Positions 38,874 to 48,980 of a DNA stretch of 64,000 nucleotides are shown piece after piece (within the stretch, counting starts at the first letter, position 1; the number at the start of each line of letters is the position of its first letter). The notes under the pieces were generated by a model. It was not told the origin of the DNA and searched no databases. It was given only the letters and a program-made list of their open reading frames with translations. Location of the stretch: positions 1 to 64,000 of the forward strand of contig CAWDWM010000005.1 of assembly GCA_963806015.1 (NCBI GenBank), in the 5' to 3' direction. Origin of the DNA: JAOPZW01 sp963806015 (GTDB taxonomy: Bacteria > Actinomycetota > Thermoleophilia > Solirubrobacterales > Solirubrobacteraceae). Position numbers and translations under genes: made by a program.

Positions 38874-38913
38874 TGGCACGAACAGCGCGCCACGCGCGCG
38901 TTCTTCCGTGCCA
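38874..38913 (+). terminator. Terminator-like long hairpin after the sigma/propeller operon
   Basis: TGGCACG (38874-38880) pairs with CGTGCCA (38907-38913), with inner GCGCGC/GCGCGC pairing. It starts 7 nt after the propeller stop. Confidence 0.55.
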
Positions 38914-38923
38914 GCCTGGGTGC

Positions 38924-39818
38924 ATGGAAAGTGAACGACGATTTTGTCCCAGCACATGGGACAAACTCGTCGCTCACCTGGCGGAGCGCCAGCACGGGGT
39001 CGTGGCGGCTCGGCAGCTCGCAGCGCTTGGCCTGTCGCGCAACGCGGCGTCGGCGCGCGCGCAAGCCGGACGGTTGCATCGCATCCATCGCGGCGTCTAC
39101 GCGGTGGGGCACCCGGTGCTCACGGTCAACGGGCGCCGGATGGCCGCAGTGCTCGCCGCCGGGCCCGGCGCGGTGCTGAGCCACGCGTCGGCCGCGGCGC
39201 TGTGGGAGATCCGCCGCACCAGCGCCACGCGCATCGACGTCACCGTGCGCAGCACGGCCGGCCGCGCCAAGCGCCCCGGCCTGCGCATCCACCGAACGCC
39301 GACCCTCCGCGACGACGAGATCACCGAGCACCAGGGCATCCGGGTCACCACGCCCGCCCGCACCCTCCTTGACCTCGCCGCCACCCTCCCCCGCCGCGCG
39401 CTCGAGCGGGCGCTCGACGAAGCCGAGGTGCAAGGGCTCTACGACCTCACTTCCCTCAGTGCCCTGGCAAGAGCCCACGCCGGCGAGCGCGGAACGGCCG
39501 CCCTGCAGCGAGCGCTCGCCGACGACGGCGAGCTCACCCTCACCGACTCAGAGCTCGAAGAGCTCATGCTCGCCCTCTGCGTGGACCACCGCCTCCCGCG
39601 CCCTCAGCCGCGGGCGTGGGTCGCCGGCCTCAGGGTCGACTTCCTCTTCGCCGGCGGCCGCCTCGTCGTGGAGACCGACGGCTACCGCTACCACCGTACG
39701 CGCCGCGCGTTCGAGCGCGATCGCGAGCGCGACGCGATCCTCGCCCGGGCGGGCTATCGCACGCTGCGGTTCACCCACCGCCAGCTCACGCATGAGCCGG
39801 CGATGGTGGCTGCGACGG

Positions 39819-39835
<17 letters not shown>
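38924..39835 (+). CDS. AbiEi-like wing plus DUF559 nuclease-fold protein
   Basis: 303 residues. N-terminal winged-helix region (~15-75, LAERQHGVVAARQLAALGLS, AGRLHRIHRGVYAVGH) resembles AbiEi-type antitoxin domains. The middle (~80-200) is GAVLSHASAAALW and GIRVTTPARTLLDLAATLPR. The C-terminal DUF559/Vsr-like endonuclease fold has RVDFLF, LVVETDGYRYH, FERDRERDAILARAGYRTLR. The Asp, Glu-x-Asp-Gly and Arg-Asp pattern could bind metal and cut DNA. Such proteins are often multicopy in actinobacteria and their role is unknown. ATG 38924 is the best start; a palindrome lies in its first codons. It overlaps ilvC by 17 nt tail to tail. Confidence 0.82.
38943..38965. repeat. 9-bp palindrome inside the start of the DUF559 gene
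   Basis: TTTGTCCCA, loop GCACA, TGGGACAAA: a perfect inverted repeat, AT-richer than its surroundings, covering about codons 7-14. It could be an autoregulatory operator or an mRNA hairpin limiting translation. Confidence 0.7.
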
Positions 39836-40808
<973 letters not shown>

Positions 40809-40817
40809 GGGCGGCGG

Positions 40818-40823
40818 ATCCTA
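40818..40823 (-). promoter_or_regulatory. ilvC -10 element (leaderless type)
   Basis: TAGGAT on the minus strand, 9 nt before the ilvC ATG. Its TAG would also be a stop codon for an alternative frame of the upstream membrane-protein gene. Confidence 0.45.
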
Positions 40824-41620
40824 TCCCGGCGGCGCAGCTCGTACTTGACGGCGACCCCCGCGCCGACCAGCGTGACCAGGGCGATGATGTACAGCCCGGC
40901 GATGATCACCGCGAGCAGCAGGAAGAGCCGCACGGCCGCAAAGCCGGCGCCCGCGCCGAAGTAGAGGCCCACGATCGAGGGCACGGCCTGGATGGCGATG
41001 CCGGCCGGCACGGCGCCCAGCAGGCACGCGCGCCAGTTCGGCCGGGCGCGCGGCGCCCAGTGGTAGAGCAGCGCGAAGACGATGATCGAGCCGATGGTGT
41101 TGACGACCACCAGCAGGCTGCCCGGCAGCGTGCGCCGGAGGTTCAGCGCGTCGGCGACGTCGCCGATGACCGGCGCGCCGGCGCTCGCCGCGAGGACCAT
41201 GATCACGATGCCCGCCCCCAGCGCCATGTTGCGCAGGCGCCCGGTGACGATGCTGTGGCGCTCGCAGTCGAGGATGCGCGACTCGCAGCGCTCGATGACG
41301 CCGATGGCGCCCGACGTCGTCCACAGCATGGTGGCCAGCGCGATGGCCAGCAGCGCCGGCGAGTTGTCGCGCGTGCCGAGCACCAGGTGGAGGATGTCGG
41401 CGTGCGCCGCGTCGGGCAGGAAGCGGTTGAGGCCGTCGGCCACGTTGACCGCGGCCTCCGTGTTGGAGAGCAGCAGCGCCTCCAGCGCGGCGAGGCCCAG
41501 GGCCACCGGCGCGAGTGAGAGCACGAGGTAGTACGTCAGCGCGGGGACGTCGTCGGCGATCCCGGTACCCCAGTAGAAGGCGAAGGCCCTACGGGCGACG
41601 ATGCGCACGGGCAGGCCTTT

Positions 41621-42460
41621 CTACGCGGCTGCCGCCGCGAGGAGCGCCCGCGCGGGCGCCTCGAGCATTCCGTCGTCGCGCACGTAGGGGGAGTACCCCG
41701 CATCGACGAGATCACGCAATTGGTAGTGCTCTGCGGGCGCCAGGCCGTGGACGACCTCGGCCGTGGTGACCGACGTCTGCATCACGTGATCCCACCAGGC
41801 GTCGAGGCTGGCGGCACCCATGACGAGGTCCATCCCAAGCACCTCGATGTCCTCGAACCCGGCCGTCGCGAGCAGCTCGGAGACCAGCTCCTCGGAGCCC
41901 AGCGCGAACGGCCCCGGGCCGTCCGGCAGCACCGAGGGCGTGAGGCTCCGCGCCAGCAGCGCCTCGCGCAGCACCTTCATCCACGGGTTGCGGTCGAGCT
42001 CGTCCCACACCGCGAGCGCCACCCGGCCGCCGGGCTTGAGCACCCGCCGCGTCTCGCGCAACGCCGCCTCGGGGTCGAGCAGCAGCATGTAGCCGAAGCG
42101 GCATATGACGGCGTCCACCGACGCCGTCGGAAGGTCGATCCACTCGGCCTGCATGCTCCGTAGTTCGACGTTCGTGGCGCCGACCTCCTCGACGTGCTCG
42201 CGCGCGGCGGCGACCATGTTGTCCGAGCCGTCGGTGATGAGCACGCTGCCGCCGGGCGCGACCAGCTGCGCGGCGAGCAGCCCCGTGTCGCCCAGCCCTG
42301 CGGCCAGCTCGAGCACGCGGTGCCCCGGCTGGGGGTGGATCGCCTCCACGAGCCACTGCGACACCGGCTCCATCGAGTGCTGGAAGTTGGCGCGCGTCGC
42401 CTTCCAGCCGGCGGCCATGGTGTCCCAATGGGCGATCAGCTCGTCGCGCTCGTCGCTCAT
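41621..42460 (-). CDS. SAM-dependent class I methyltransferase
   Basis: 279 residues. SAM-binding motif I VLELAAGLGDTGLLAAQL, acidic end of strand 2 VLITDGSDNMV, and a post-motif ICRFGYMLLLDPEAALRETR then VLKPGGRVALAVWDE, as in the UbiE/MenG and Ubie-like family. The ATG overlaps the menE stop (ATGA), so it is translated with menE. This makes it a candidate demethylmenaquinone methyltransferase (MenG), although residues 140-270 look less like canonical MenG. A paralogue-like enzyme lies at 50885-51765. Confidence 0.85.
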   Translation of the reverse strand: MSDERDELIAHWDTMAAGWKATRANFQHSMEPVSQWLVEAIHPQPGHRVLELAAGLGDTGLLAAQLVAPGGSVLITDGSDNMVAAAREHVEEVGATNVELRSMQAEWIDLPTASVDAVICRFGYMLLLDPEAALRETRRVLKPGGRVALAVWDELDRNPWMKVLREALLARSLTPSVLPDGPGPFALGSEELVSELLATAGFEDIEVLGMDLVMGAASLDAWWDHVMQTSVTTAEVVHGLAPAEHYQLRDLVDAGYSPYVRDDGMLEAPARALLAAAAA

Positions 42461-43719
42461 CTGAGGTCCTTTCGTGCGAGCTTGCCCGACGGCGTGCGCG
42501 GCAGCGCCACCGTGAAGGCGATCTCCTTGGGCACCTTGAAGGTCGCCAGGCGCGCCGCGCACCACGCGCGCAGCTCTTCGGGCTCGAGGTCGGCCTCGGC
42601 CACGACGGTGGCGACGACCGCCTCGCCCCAGTCCGGGTGCGCGCGCCCGTGGACGGCGGCCTCGACGACGTCGGGGTGGGCCTCGAGGACCGCCTCGACC
42701 TCCCCCGGCGCGACGTTCTCGCCGCCGGAGATGATCGTGTCGGACTTGCGCCCGGCGACGCGCAGCGCCCGGTCCGGGCGCCACTCGCCCAGGTCGCCGG
42801 TGGCCAGCACCGGCCCGGCGCCCGGCGCGACCGTCGGCCCGCTGACCAGGATCTCGCCGTCGCCGGCCATCCGCACGCGCGTGCAGAACAACGGCGCGCC
42901 CAGCGTGGTGACCTGCGAACAGGCCTCGGTCAGGCCGTAGGTCGGCGCCACCGGCACGCCCGCCGCGGCGGCGCGCCCCTGCAGCGCGGTCGTCGCGGGC
43001 GCGCCCCCGAGCAGCGCCCAGCGCAGCGCCGGCGGCTCGCGCAGGCCAGCGTCGAGCAGGCGCTGCAGCGTGGTGGGAACCAGCGAGACGATCGTCGGCC
43101 CGTCGTCGGCCATGAGCGCATCGAGCACGCGGTCGGTGTCGAAGCGCTCGTGGACGATCGCCGTCGTGGCGTAGATCGCCGAGCGCATGACGATCGACAG
43201 GCCACCGACGTGCGAGAGCGGCAGCGCGCACAGCCAGCGCTCGGCCGGATCCAGGCCGAGGGCGACCGCCGAGCCCAGCGCGCTCCACAGCCAGTTGCCG
43301 AACGTCAGCTCAACCGCCTTGGGCGTCCCGCTCGTGCCCGAGGTGTGCACCACGATCGCCGGCGCGTCGAGGTGGTGGCGGTCGCGCAGGCGCGCCTCGG
43401 AGGCCGGCGTCGCGATGACGGGCCCGTCGATGACCTCCGTCGTGCCGTCGAGCACGCGCTCGCGCTCGCGCCCCCCGAGGCGCAGGTCGACCGGGACGGC
43501 GACCGCCCCGAGCCGATGCACGGCGTGCAGCGCGATGCAGAAGCCCTCGCCGGGGGCCAGCGCCACCCCCACGCGATCGCCGGCGCGGACCCCGCGGCCG
43601 GCCAGGCGCCGCGCGGTCGCGTCGACCTCACCGAGCAACTCGGCATAGGTCATCGCGTTCACGGCCGGGCGGTCGGGATGACGCTCGGCCGCTCGCGGCA
43701 GCCAGGCATCCACGAGCAC
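42457..43719 (-). CDS. menE: o-Succinylbenzoate-CoA ligase
   Basis: Acyl-adenylate-forming enzyme activating o-succinylbenzoate with CoA in menaquinone synthesis. 420 residues. AMP motif VVHTSGTSGTPKAVELTFGN, then LPLSHVGGLSIVMRS, PTYGLTEACSQVTTLG, ATGDLGEWRPDRALRVAGRK, IISGGENVAPGEVEAVL, and the C-terminal catalytic Lys in RTPSGKLARKDLR. The family is broad; the MenE call rests on the short length and the men genes on both sides. Two GTGs (43719, 43713) fit; a -10 lies 7 nt before the first. Confidence 0.88.
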   Translation of the reverse strand: MLVDAWLPRAAERHPDRPAVNAMTYAELLGEVDATARRLAGRGVRAGDRVGVALAPGEGFCIALHAVHRLGAVAVPVDLRLGGRERERVLDGTTEVIDGPVIATPASEARLRDRHHLDAPAIVVHTSGTSGTPKAVELTFGNWLWSALGSAVALGLDPAERWLCALPLSHVGGLSIVMRSAIYATTAIVHERFDTDRVLDALMADDGPTIVSLVPTTLQRLLDAGLREPPALRWALLGGAPATTALQGRAAAAGVPVAPTYGLTEACSQVTTLGAPLFCTRVRMAGDGEILVSGPTVAPGAGPVLATGDLGEWRPDRALRVAGRKSDTIISGGENVAPGEVEAVLEAHPDVVEAAVHGRAHPDWGEAVVATVVAEADLEPEELRAWCAARLATFKVPKEIAFTVALPRTPSGKLARKDLR

Positions 43720-43726
43720 GCAGGAG

Positions 43727-43732
43727 ACGGTA
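43727..43732 (-). promoter_or_regulatory. menE -10 element (leaderless type)
   Basis: TACCGT on the minus strand, 7 nt before GTG 43719. Confidence 0.45.
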
Positions 43733-43791
43733 GCGGTAGTCGGGGCCCAACCCCGTTGCCGAACTATCAGGCTTCCTGAGAAGATCGGCGG

Positions 43792-44892
43792 GTGAACACG
43801 CCGCGCCAGCCCGCTCGCGCCGAGGTCGTGGGGAGCCTGTTGCGCCCGCCGCGCCTGCTCGACGCGCGCGCCGCCGGCGACAGCGCCCTGGAGGAGATCG
43901 TCGATGCGGAGGTCCGCGCGGCGGTCGCGCGCCAGGTCGACCTCGGCCTCGACGTCATCACCGACGGCGAGTTCGCGCGGCCGGCCTTCACCCACTCCTT
44001 CTACGACGCGATCGAGGGCATCGAACCCAGCCCGGTGCCGGTGCGCTTCCGCAATGCCGCCGGCGAGAAGGTGCTCTACAACGGCGTGCCGCGCATCTGC
44101 GGGCGGCTGCGCAAGGTCGACAGTCCGCTGGTACGCGACACCGATCGCCTGCGCTCGATCACCGACCGCCCGTTCAAGGTCACGCTGCCCGCCGCGTCGT
44201 GGTTCCTGCCCGCGGCCTTCTACGAGAAGGGGATCACCGACCGCTTCTACGATTCCCACGAGGAGTTGCTGGAGGACACCCTGGCCATCCAGCGCGAGCT
44301 GATCGCCGAGGCGATCGGCGCCGGCGCGCGCTATGTCCAGCTCGACTTCCCCAACTACGTCCAGCTCATCGACGAGGGCGCGCGCGAGTACGCGATCGTG
44401 CGCCAGGGCATCGACCCCGACGACTTCTTCGACAAGGCGCTCGAGCTCGACCGCCGCGTCATCGAGGGCTTCCCGACCGACGTGACCTTCGGGCTGCACA
44501 TCTGCCGGGGCAACTTCCGGTCGATGTGGATCTACCAGGGGTCGCTGGAGCCGGTGGCCGAGCGGGTGTTCAACGAGCTGCCCTACGACGTCTTCCTCGT
44601 CGAGTGGGACGAGCCCGAGCGCGCGGGCGACTACTCGGCCCTGCGCCACCTGCCGGCGGGCAAGATCGCCGCGCTGGGGGTCGTGTCGAGCAAGCACCCG
44701 CCGGTCGAGACGCGCGAGCAGCTCGTGCGCGAGATCGAGCAGGCCGCCCGCCACGTCGACGTCGGCCAGCTGGCCATCAGCCCGCAGTGCGGGTTCGCCT
44801 CGGTCTTGGAGGGCAACGCGCTCTCCGCCGACGACCAGTGGGCCAAGCTCGAGGCCGTCGCGCGCACGGCGGACGAGGTGTGGGGTCGCTGA
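43792..44892 (+). CDS. MetE-like (cobalamin-independent methionine synthase C-terminal domain) protein
   Basis: 366 residues covering only the catalytic barrel of MetE. AEVVGSLLRPPRLLDARAAG is the usual start, DLGLDVITDGEFAR follows, and the zinc ligands appear as HIC in FGLHICRGN and Cys in ISPQCGF. GVVSSKHPPVETREQL is also typical. The N-terminal folate domain of full MetE is absent. Such short relatives act as methyltransferases or epoxyalkane:CoM transferase-like enzymes, substrate often unknown. It is divergent from menE and 28 nt before menB, an unexplained position. Confidence 0.85.
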   Translation: MNTPRQPARAEVVGSLLRPPRLLDARAAGDSALEEIVDAEVRAAVARQVDLGLDVITDGEFARPAFTHSFYDAIEGIEPSPVPVRFRNAAGEKVLYNGVPRICGRLRKVDSPLVRDTDRLRSITDRPFKVTLPAASWFLPAAFYEKGITDRFYDSHEELLEDTLAIQRELIAEAIGAGARYVQLDFPNYVQLIDEGAREYAIVRQGIDPDDFFDKALELDRRVIEGFPTDVTFGLHICRGNFRSMWIYQGSLEPVAERVFNELPYDVFLVEWDEPERAGDYSALRHLPAGKIAALGVVSSKHPPVETREQLVREIEQAARHVDVGQLAISPQCGFASVLEGNALSADDQWAKLEAVARTADEVWGR

Positions 44893-44907
44893 GCCGTCGC
44901 GTCGAAG

Positions 44908-44913
44908 TAGCCT
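44908..44913 (+). promoter_or_regulatory. menB -10 element (leaderless type)
   Basis: TAGCCT ending 7 nt before the menB ATG at 44921. Confidence 0.45.
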
Positions 44914-44920
44914 GCCGGGC

Positions 44921-45754
44921 ATGGCCGTGACGTGGGCGCCCGGCGCCGACTACGAGGACATCCGCTACGAGCTCAGCGGCGACGGGATCGCGAAGATCAC
45001 CATCGACCGCCCCGAGGTCCGCAACGCGTTTCGCCCCCAGACGGTGGTCGAGCTGTCCTCCGCCTTCGAGCGCGCCCGCGAGGACGCGTCGGTCGGCGCG
45101 GTGATCCTCACCGGCGAGGGGCCGCTCGCCTTCTGCTCGGGCGGCGACCAGCGCGTCCGCGGCGACACCGGCTACATGACCGATCCGTCGGCGGCCGGGA
45201 GCGTCGGGCGCTTCCACATCACCGACCTGCATGTCCAGATCCGCCGGCTGCCCAAGCCCGTGGTGGCGATGGTCGCCGGCTACGCGGTCGGCGGCGGGCA
45301 CGTCCTGCACCTCGTGTGCGACCTCACGATCGCCGCCGACAACGCGCGCTTCGGCCAGACCGGGCCGCGGGTGGGCTCGTGGGACGGCGGCTTCGGCGCC
45401 TCGCTGCTGCGCGACCTCGTCGGCACCAAGCGGGCCAAGGAGATCTGGCTGCTGTGCCGCCAGTACGACGCCGCGCAGGCGCTCGAGATGGGCCTCGTCA
45501 ACACGGTGGTGCCGCTCGACCGCCTCGAGGAGGAGACGGTCGGCTGGTGCCGCGAGATGCTCGCCCTCTCCCCCTTCGCCCTGCGCCTGGTCAAGGCCAG
45601 CTTCCACGCCCACGAGGACGGCTACGCCGGCGTCCAGCAACTCGCCCACGACGCCAACCTCCTGTTCTACGGCTCCGACGAGGCGCGCGAGGGGCGCGAG
45701 GCCTACAAGGAGAAGCGCGCGCCCGACTTCTCGCGCTTCCCCCGGCGCGCTTAA
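44921..45754 (+). CDS. menB: 1,4-Dihydroxy-2-naphthoyl-CoA synthase
   Basis: Crotonase-fold ring closure of o-succinylbenzoyl-CoA in menaquinone synthesis. 277 residues. Motifs: EDIRYELSGDGIAKITIDRP, RNAFRPQTVVEL, FCSGGDQRVRG, AVGGGHVLHLVCDLTIAADN, QTGPRVGSWDGGFGA and the C-terminal EKRAPDFSRFPR. The GSWDGG loop and SRFPR tail separate MenB from other crotonases. It leads a menB-menA-menC unit. Confidence 0.96.
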   Translation: MAVTWAPGADYEDIRYELSGDGIAKITIDRPEVRNAFRPQTVVELSSAFERAREDASVGAVILTGEGPLAFCSGGDQRVRGDTGYMTDPSAAGSVGRFHITDLHVQIRRLPKPVVAMVAGYAVGGGHVLHLVCDLTIAADNARFGQTGPRVGSWDGGFGASLLRDLVGTKRAKEIWLLCRQYDAAQALEMGLVNTVVPLDRLEEETVGWCREMLALSPFALRLVKASFHAHEDGYAGVQQLAHDANLLFYGSDEAREGREAYKEKRAPDFSRFPRRA

Positions 45755-45760
45755 GGCCGC

Positions 45761-46642
45761 GTGTCGAGCATTCGCATCTGGATCATGGCGGCGCGCGTGC
45801 GCACGCTGCCCGCCGCCGTCGCGCCGGTGCTGGTGGGCACGGCGCTGTCGGCCACCGAGCGCGACCTGCGCGTCGGCGGATTCATCGCCGCGCTGCTGGG
45901 CTCGATCTTCATCCAGGTCGGCACCAACCTGTCCAACGACTACTCCGACGCGCGCCGCGGCGCCGACACCGAGGATCGCCTGGGCCCCGTGCGGGTGACC
46001 GCCGGCGGCCTCGTCCCGCCGCGCCAGGTCCTGGTGGCGACCTACGTCTCGTTCGGGCTGGCCGTGCTGTGCGGCGTCTACCTCGTGTGGCTAGCGGGCC
46101 CGATCCTGCTGGCCATCGGCGCCGCCTCGATTCTCGCCGGCGTGCTCTACACCGGCGGGCCGCGCCCGTACGGCTACGAGGGGCTCGGCGAGGTGTTCGT
46201 CTTCGCCTTCTTCGGCATCGTCGCGGTGACCGGCTCCTACTACGTGCAGGCCGAGCAGGTGACGTGGGAGGCCTTCGTCCTGGCCGTGCCCGTCGGACTG
46301 CTGGCGAGCGCGATCCTCGTCGTCAACAACGTCCGCGATCTCGAGTCCGACCGGCGCGCGGGCAAGCGCACGCTGGCCGTACGACTCGGCCGCGAGCGCG
46401 CGCGTACCCTGTACGGACTCATGGTCTACGGCGCCTTCGTCACCGCGCCGGCTCCCTGGGTGGCGGGGTCGCTGTCGGCATGGCTGCTCCTCCCCCTGGT
46501 GCTGCTGCCCGTGGCCGTCTCACTCGTGCGCCTGGTGCGCCGGCATGCCGACGGACCCACCCTCAACCTGGCGCTGGCGCGCACGGGCATGCTGCAGCTC
46601 GCGTTCTGCGTGCTGCTTTCCGCGGGCCTGCTGCTGAGCTGA
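45761..46642 (+). CDS. menA: 1,4-Dihydroxy-2-naphthoate polyprenyltransferase
   Basis: Integral membrane UbiA-family enzyme attaching the polyprenyl side chain to DHNA. 293 residues, about eight helices. First Asp motif NLSNDYSDARRGAD, second NNVRDLESDRRAGKRTLAV; start IWIMAARVRTLPAAVAPVLV is typical. GTG 45761 lies 6 nt after menB. The stop overlaps the menC ATG (TGATG). Confidence 0.95.
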   Translation: MSSIRIWIMAARVRTLPAAVAPVLVGTALSATERDLRVGGFIAALLGSIFIQVGTNLSNDYSDARRGADTEDRLGPVRVTAGGLVPPRQVLVATYVSFGLAVLCGVYLVWLAGPILLAIGAASILAGVLYTGGPRPYGYEGLGEVFVFAFFGIVAVTGSYYVQAEQVTWEAFVLAVPVGLLASAILVVNNVRDLESDRRAGKRTLAVRLGRERARTLYGLMVYGAFVTAPAPWVAGSLSAWLLLPLVLLPVAVSLVRLVRRHADGPTLNLALARTGMLQLAFCVLLSAGLLLS

Positions 46643-47655
46643 TGGACGTTCGCGTCGCCACCGTCACGCTGACGTTCGCCGACCCCATGCGTACCGCGTT
46701 CGGCATCCTGCGCAAGCGCGAGCTGCTGCTCCTGCGCCTGCGCGACGCCGACGGCTCGGTGGGCTGGGGCGAGGCGGCGCCGCTGGAGCCCTATGACGGC
46801 GTCTCCCCCGCCAAGGTGCGCGCGGCCTTCGAGGCCTACGAAGCGATCCTGCGCGACGGCGACGGCAACCCGGCGCCCGACCTGCTCGAGCGCTGCCGCA
46901 TCGTCGCCGACGTGCCCCAGGCGCTGGCCGCGGTCGACCTCGCGCTCTGGGACCTCGCCGGCAACCGGGAGGGCAAGCCGGTCAGCGAGCTGATCGCCGA
47001 GAACCCCGACACCGAGGTTCGCGTCAACGCCACGATCCCGGCCGAGGACCGTACCGACGCCGCCGAGCAGGCGGCCGCAGCCGCGCACGCGGGCTACACC
47101 TGCGTCAAGGTCAAGGTCGGCATCGGCGACGACGCCGGCCGGGTGGCCGCGGTGCGCGCCGCGGCAGGCGCCGAGATGGAGCTGCGCCTGGACGCCAACG
47201 GCGCCTGGGAGGTCGACGAGGCCGTCTCCTCGATCCTCGCGCTCGCGCCGGCGGGCCTCGAGCTCGTCGAGGAGCCCGTCCACGGGGTGAGCGCCATGCG
47301 CCAGGTCCGCGACCGCGTACCGGTGCGCGTGGCGATGGACGAGACCGCGGGGCAGCCGGGCTCGCTGACCGCCAAGGTGGCCGACGCGGTGTGCCTGAAG
47401 GTCTCGCGCTGCGGCGGCATCTCGCGGCTGCTGGCCCAGGCCGCGCTCGTGCGCGCCTCCGGCGCCGACGTCTACCTCGCCTCGACCTTCGACGGGCCGC
47501 TGGGCATCGCCGCCGCCGTCCACTGCGCCGCGGCGCTGAAGACCACCGCGGCGTGCGGGCTGGGGACGCTCGAGCTGTTCGCCGACGAGCTGACCGTGCT
47601 CCCGGTCGAGCACGGGGCGATCACCGTGCCCGTGCAGCCCGGGCTCGGCGTCTAG
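46642..47655 (+). CDS. menC: o-Succinylbenzoate synthase
   Basis: Enolase-superfamily dehydration of SHCHC to o-succinylbenzoate. 337 residues. Catalytic Lys pair in YTCVKVKVG, metal ligands in RLDANGAW, VEEPV and MDETA, then CLKVSRCGGIS with the second catalytic Lys. The N-terminal capping domain has WGEAAPLEPYDG. Some relatives are dipeptide epimerases or N-acylamino acid racemases; men context settles the role. Its stop shares a CTAG with the decayed permease on the other strand. Confidence 0.93.
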   Translation: MDVRVATVTLTFADPMRTAFGILRKRELLLLRLRDADGSVGWGEAAPLEPYDGVSPAKVRAAFEAYEAILRDGDGNPAPDLLERCRIVADVPQALAAVDLALWDLAGNREGKPVSELIAENPDTEVRVNATIPAEDRTDAAEQAAAAAHAGYTCVKVKVGIGDDAGRVAAVRAAAGAEMELRLDANGAWEVDEAVSSILALAPAGLELVEEPVHGVSAMRQVRDRVPVRVAMDETAGQPGSLTAKVADAVCLKVSRCGGISRLLAQAALVRASGADVYLASTFDGPLGIAAAVHCAAALKTTAACGLGTLELFADELTVLPVEHGAITVPVQPGLGV

Positions 47656-48216
47656 TTCTTGTAGATGGTGAAGCCCAGGAAGGCGATGGCCACGATCGGG
47701 ATCACCACCTGCCACAGGGGCGCGCGGCCGGCGGCGATGAAGAGGAAGCGCAGCGCACCGACGTTGGTGACGATGTAGGCCACGAGCAGGCTCAGCACGC
47801 CGATCGTGCCCGGGCGAAGAACGCGATCAGGGCGCCCGCCACGAGCGCGATGACCAGCCACTCGGCGCCGTCCCAGATCCCCGAGCCCTGGAAGAACGCC
47901 ACCCCCGAACAGCCCCGCCTCGGCCGTCGACGCGGCCGTGATGGCGAGGTAGGTCCCCAGCAGGGCCCAGCCCGAGAAGAAGCCCGCGCGCGGACCGAGA
48001 GTCACGCCGGAGAACGCGTACACCGAGCCCGCGTGGCTGAAGCAGCCGCTGAGGCGGATGAAGGCGTAGGGACGAAGATCACGCGTGCCGTTGAGCGCCA
48101 TGGCCGCGGTCGGCGCCATGATCGCGATCGAGAGCGCGATCGCCTCCCAGAAGCGCAGCTCGCGGCGCAGCCCGCCGGCCTCCTCGGGGTTGCGCGTCTC
48201 CGCCCTGCGACGTCAT
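47652..48216 (-). pseudogene. Decayed APC-family amino acid permease
   Basis: The frame opens well (ATG 48216 after GGAGG, MTSQGGDA), shifts, then reads GLRRELRFWEAIALSIAIMA, the classic APC start. It continues to RLSGCFSHAGSVYAFSGVTL and WALLGTYLAITAASTAEAGL, shifts again to FFQGSGIWDGAEWLVIALVA, and jumps straight to a C-terminal piece (GVLSLLVAYIVTNVGALRFL, PIVAIAFLGFTIYKN). Only about 190 codons remain of some 480-500. A large internal deletion plus a missing block after MALNGT cannot be explained by single-base errors, so this is a true remnant. It sits between menC and menH. Confidence 0.8.
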
Positions 48217-48245
48217 CGCTGACCTCCGGTCGCTCGGCGCCGCTC

Positions 48246-48968
48246 CTACCCAGCGGCGATGGCGGCGGAAACCGCCTGCGGCGCCTCGCGCGGCAGGCCG
48301 TGGCCAGCCCCGGCGACGACGACCAGCTCGCCGCGGGGCAGCGCGGTCGCCAGGCGCCGGCCCAGCGCCATGAACTTCGCGTCGCGCTCGCCCACCAGGA
48401 CGGGAGCGGGCATCGTGAGCTCGCTTAGACGCTCCCACAGCGGCGCCATCGCGCCGCTGCCCACGCCCCGCAACGAGGCGGCCAGCGCGCGCGGGTCGTT
48501 GCGCAGCAGGTCCTCGCGCCAGATGCGGGCGGCATCGGGCGGCGTGCCGGCGAACAGCGGCTGGGCCGCCCAGCGGTCGGCGAACTGCTCGATGCTCGCC
48601 GTGTCGGCGAAGGCGGCGAGAGCCTCGTCGTCGGCGCGGCGCGCCGCGCGGGCCGCCGCGTCCTCGGTCCCCGCCGTGGTGGCGACGAGCAACAGGCGCC
48701 CGATGCGCTCGGGCGCCGCCAGCGCGACGTGCAGCGCGATCCGCCCGCCCATCGAGTAGCCGCAGAGGTCGAAGCAGTCGGGGGCGGCGGCGAGCACGTC
48801 GGCGGCGCAGGCGGCGAAGCTCACCGGCCGCGCATCGCGCGCGGCGCCGTGCCCGCGCAGGTCGGGCGCCAGGGCCGTATAGCGTTCGGGATCCAGCCGC
48901 GCAACCACCGGATCCCAGGCGCGCCCCGTCCCGGCGAAGCCGTGCAGGAGGACGACGGTGGTGGGCAT
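48246..48968 (-). CDS. menH: SHCHC synthase, alpha/beta hydrolase
   Basis: Eliminates pyruvate from SEPHCHC in menaquinone synthesis. 240 residues. LLHGFAGTGRAWDPVVARL carries the oxyanion loop, LCGYSMGGRIALHVAL the nucleophile Ser, and GAGHGLPREAPQAVS the catalytic His. GYSMGGR is typical of MenH. It is divergent from menD with only 12 nt between starts, which supports the assignment over a generic hydrolase. Confidence 0.85.
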   Translation of the reverse strand: MPTTVVLLHGFAGTGRAWDPVVARLDPERYTALAPDLRGHGAARDARPVSFAACAADVLAAAPDCFDLCGYSMGGRIALHVALAAPERIGRLLLVATTAGTEDAAARAARRADDEALAAFADTASIEQFADRWAAQPLFAGTPPDAARIWREDLLRNDPRALAASLRGVGSGAMAPLWERLSELTMPAPVLVGERDAKFMALGRRLATALPRGELVVVAGAGHGLPREAPQAVSAAIAAG

Positions 48969-48980
48969 CGGCCGCGCATC

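Noticed and set aside
43733..43791. SAM or cobalamin riboswitch before the MetE-like gene
   Set aside because: The 72-bp gap to menE is far too short for either aptamer.
44932..46641. Long plus-strand frame upstream of and continuous with menC
   Set aside because: It is the off-frame reading through menB and menA; real menC starts at ATG 46642 by family alignment and TGATG coupling.
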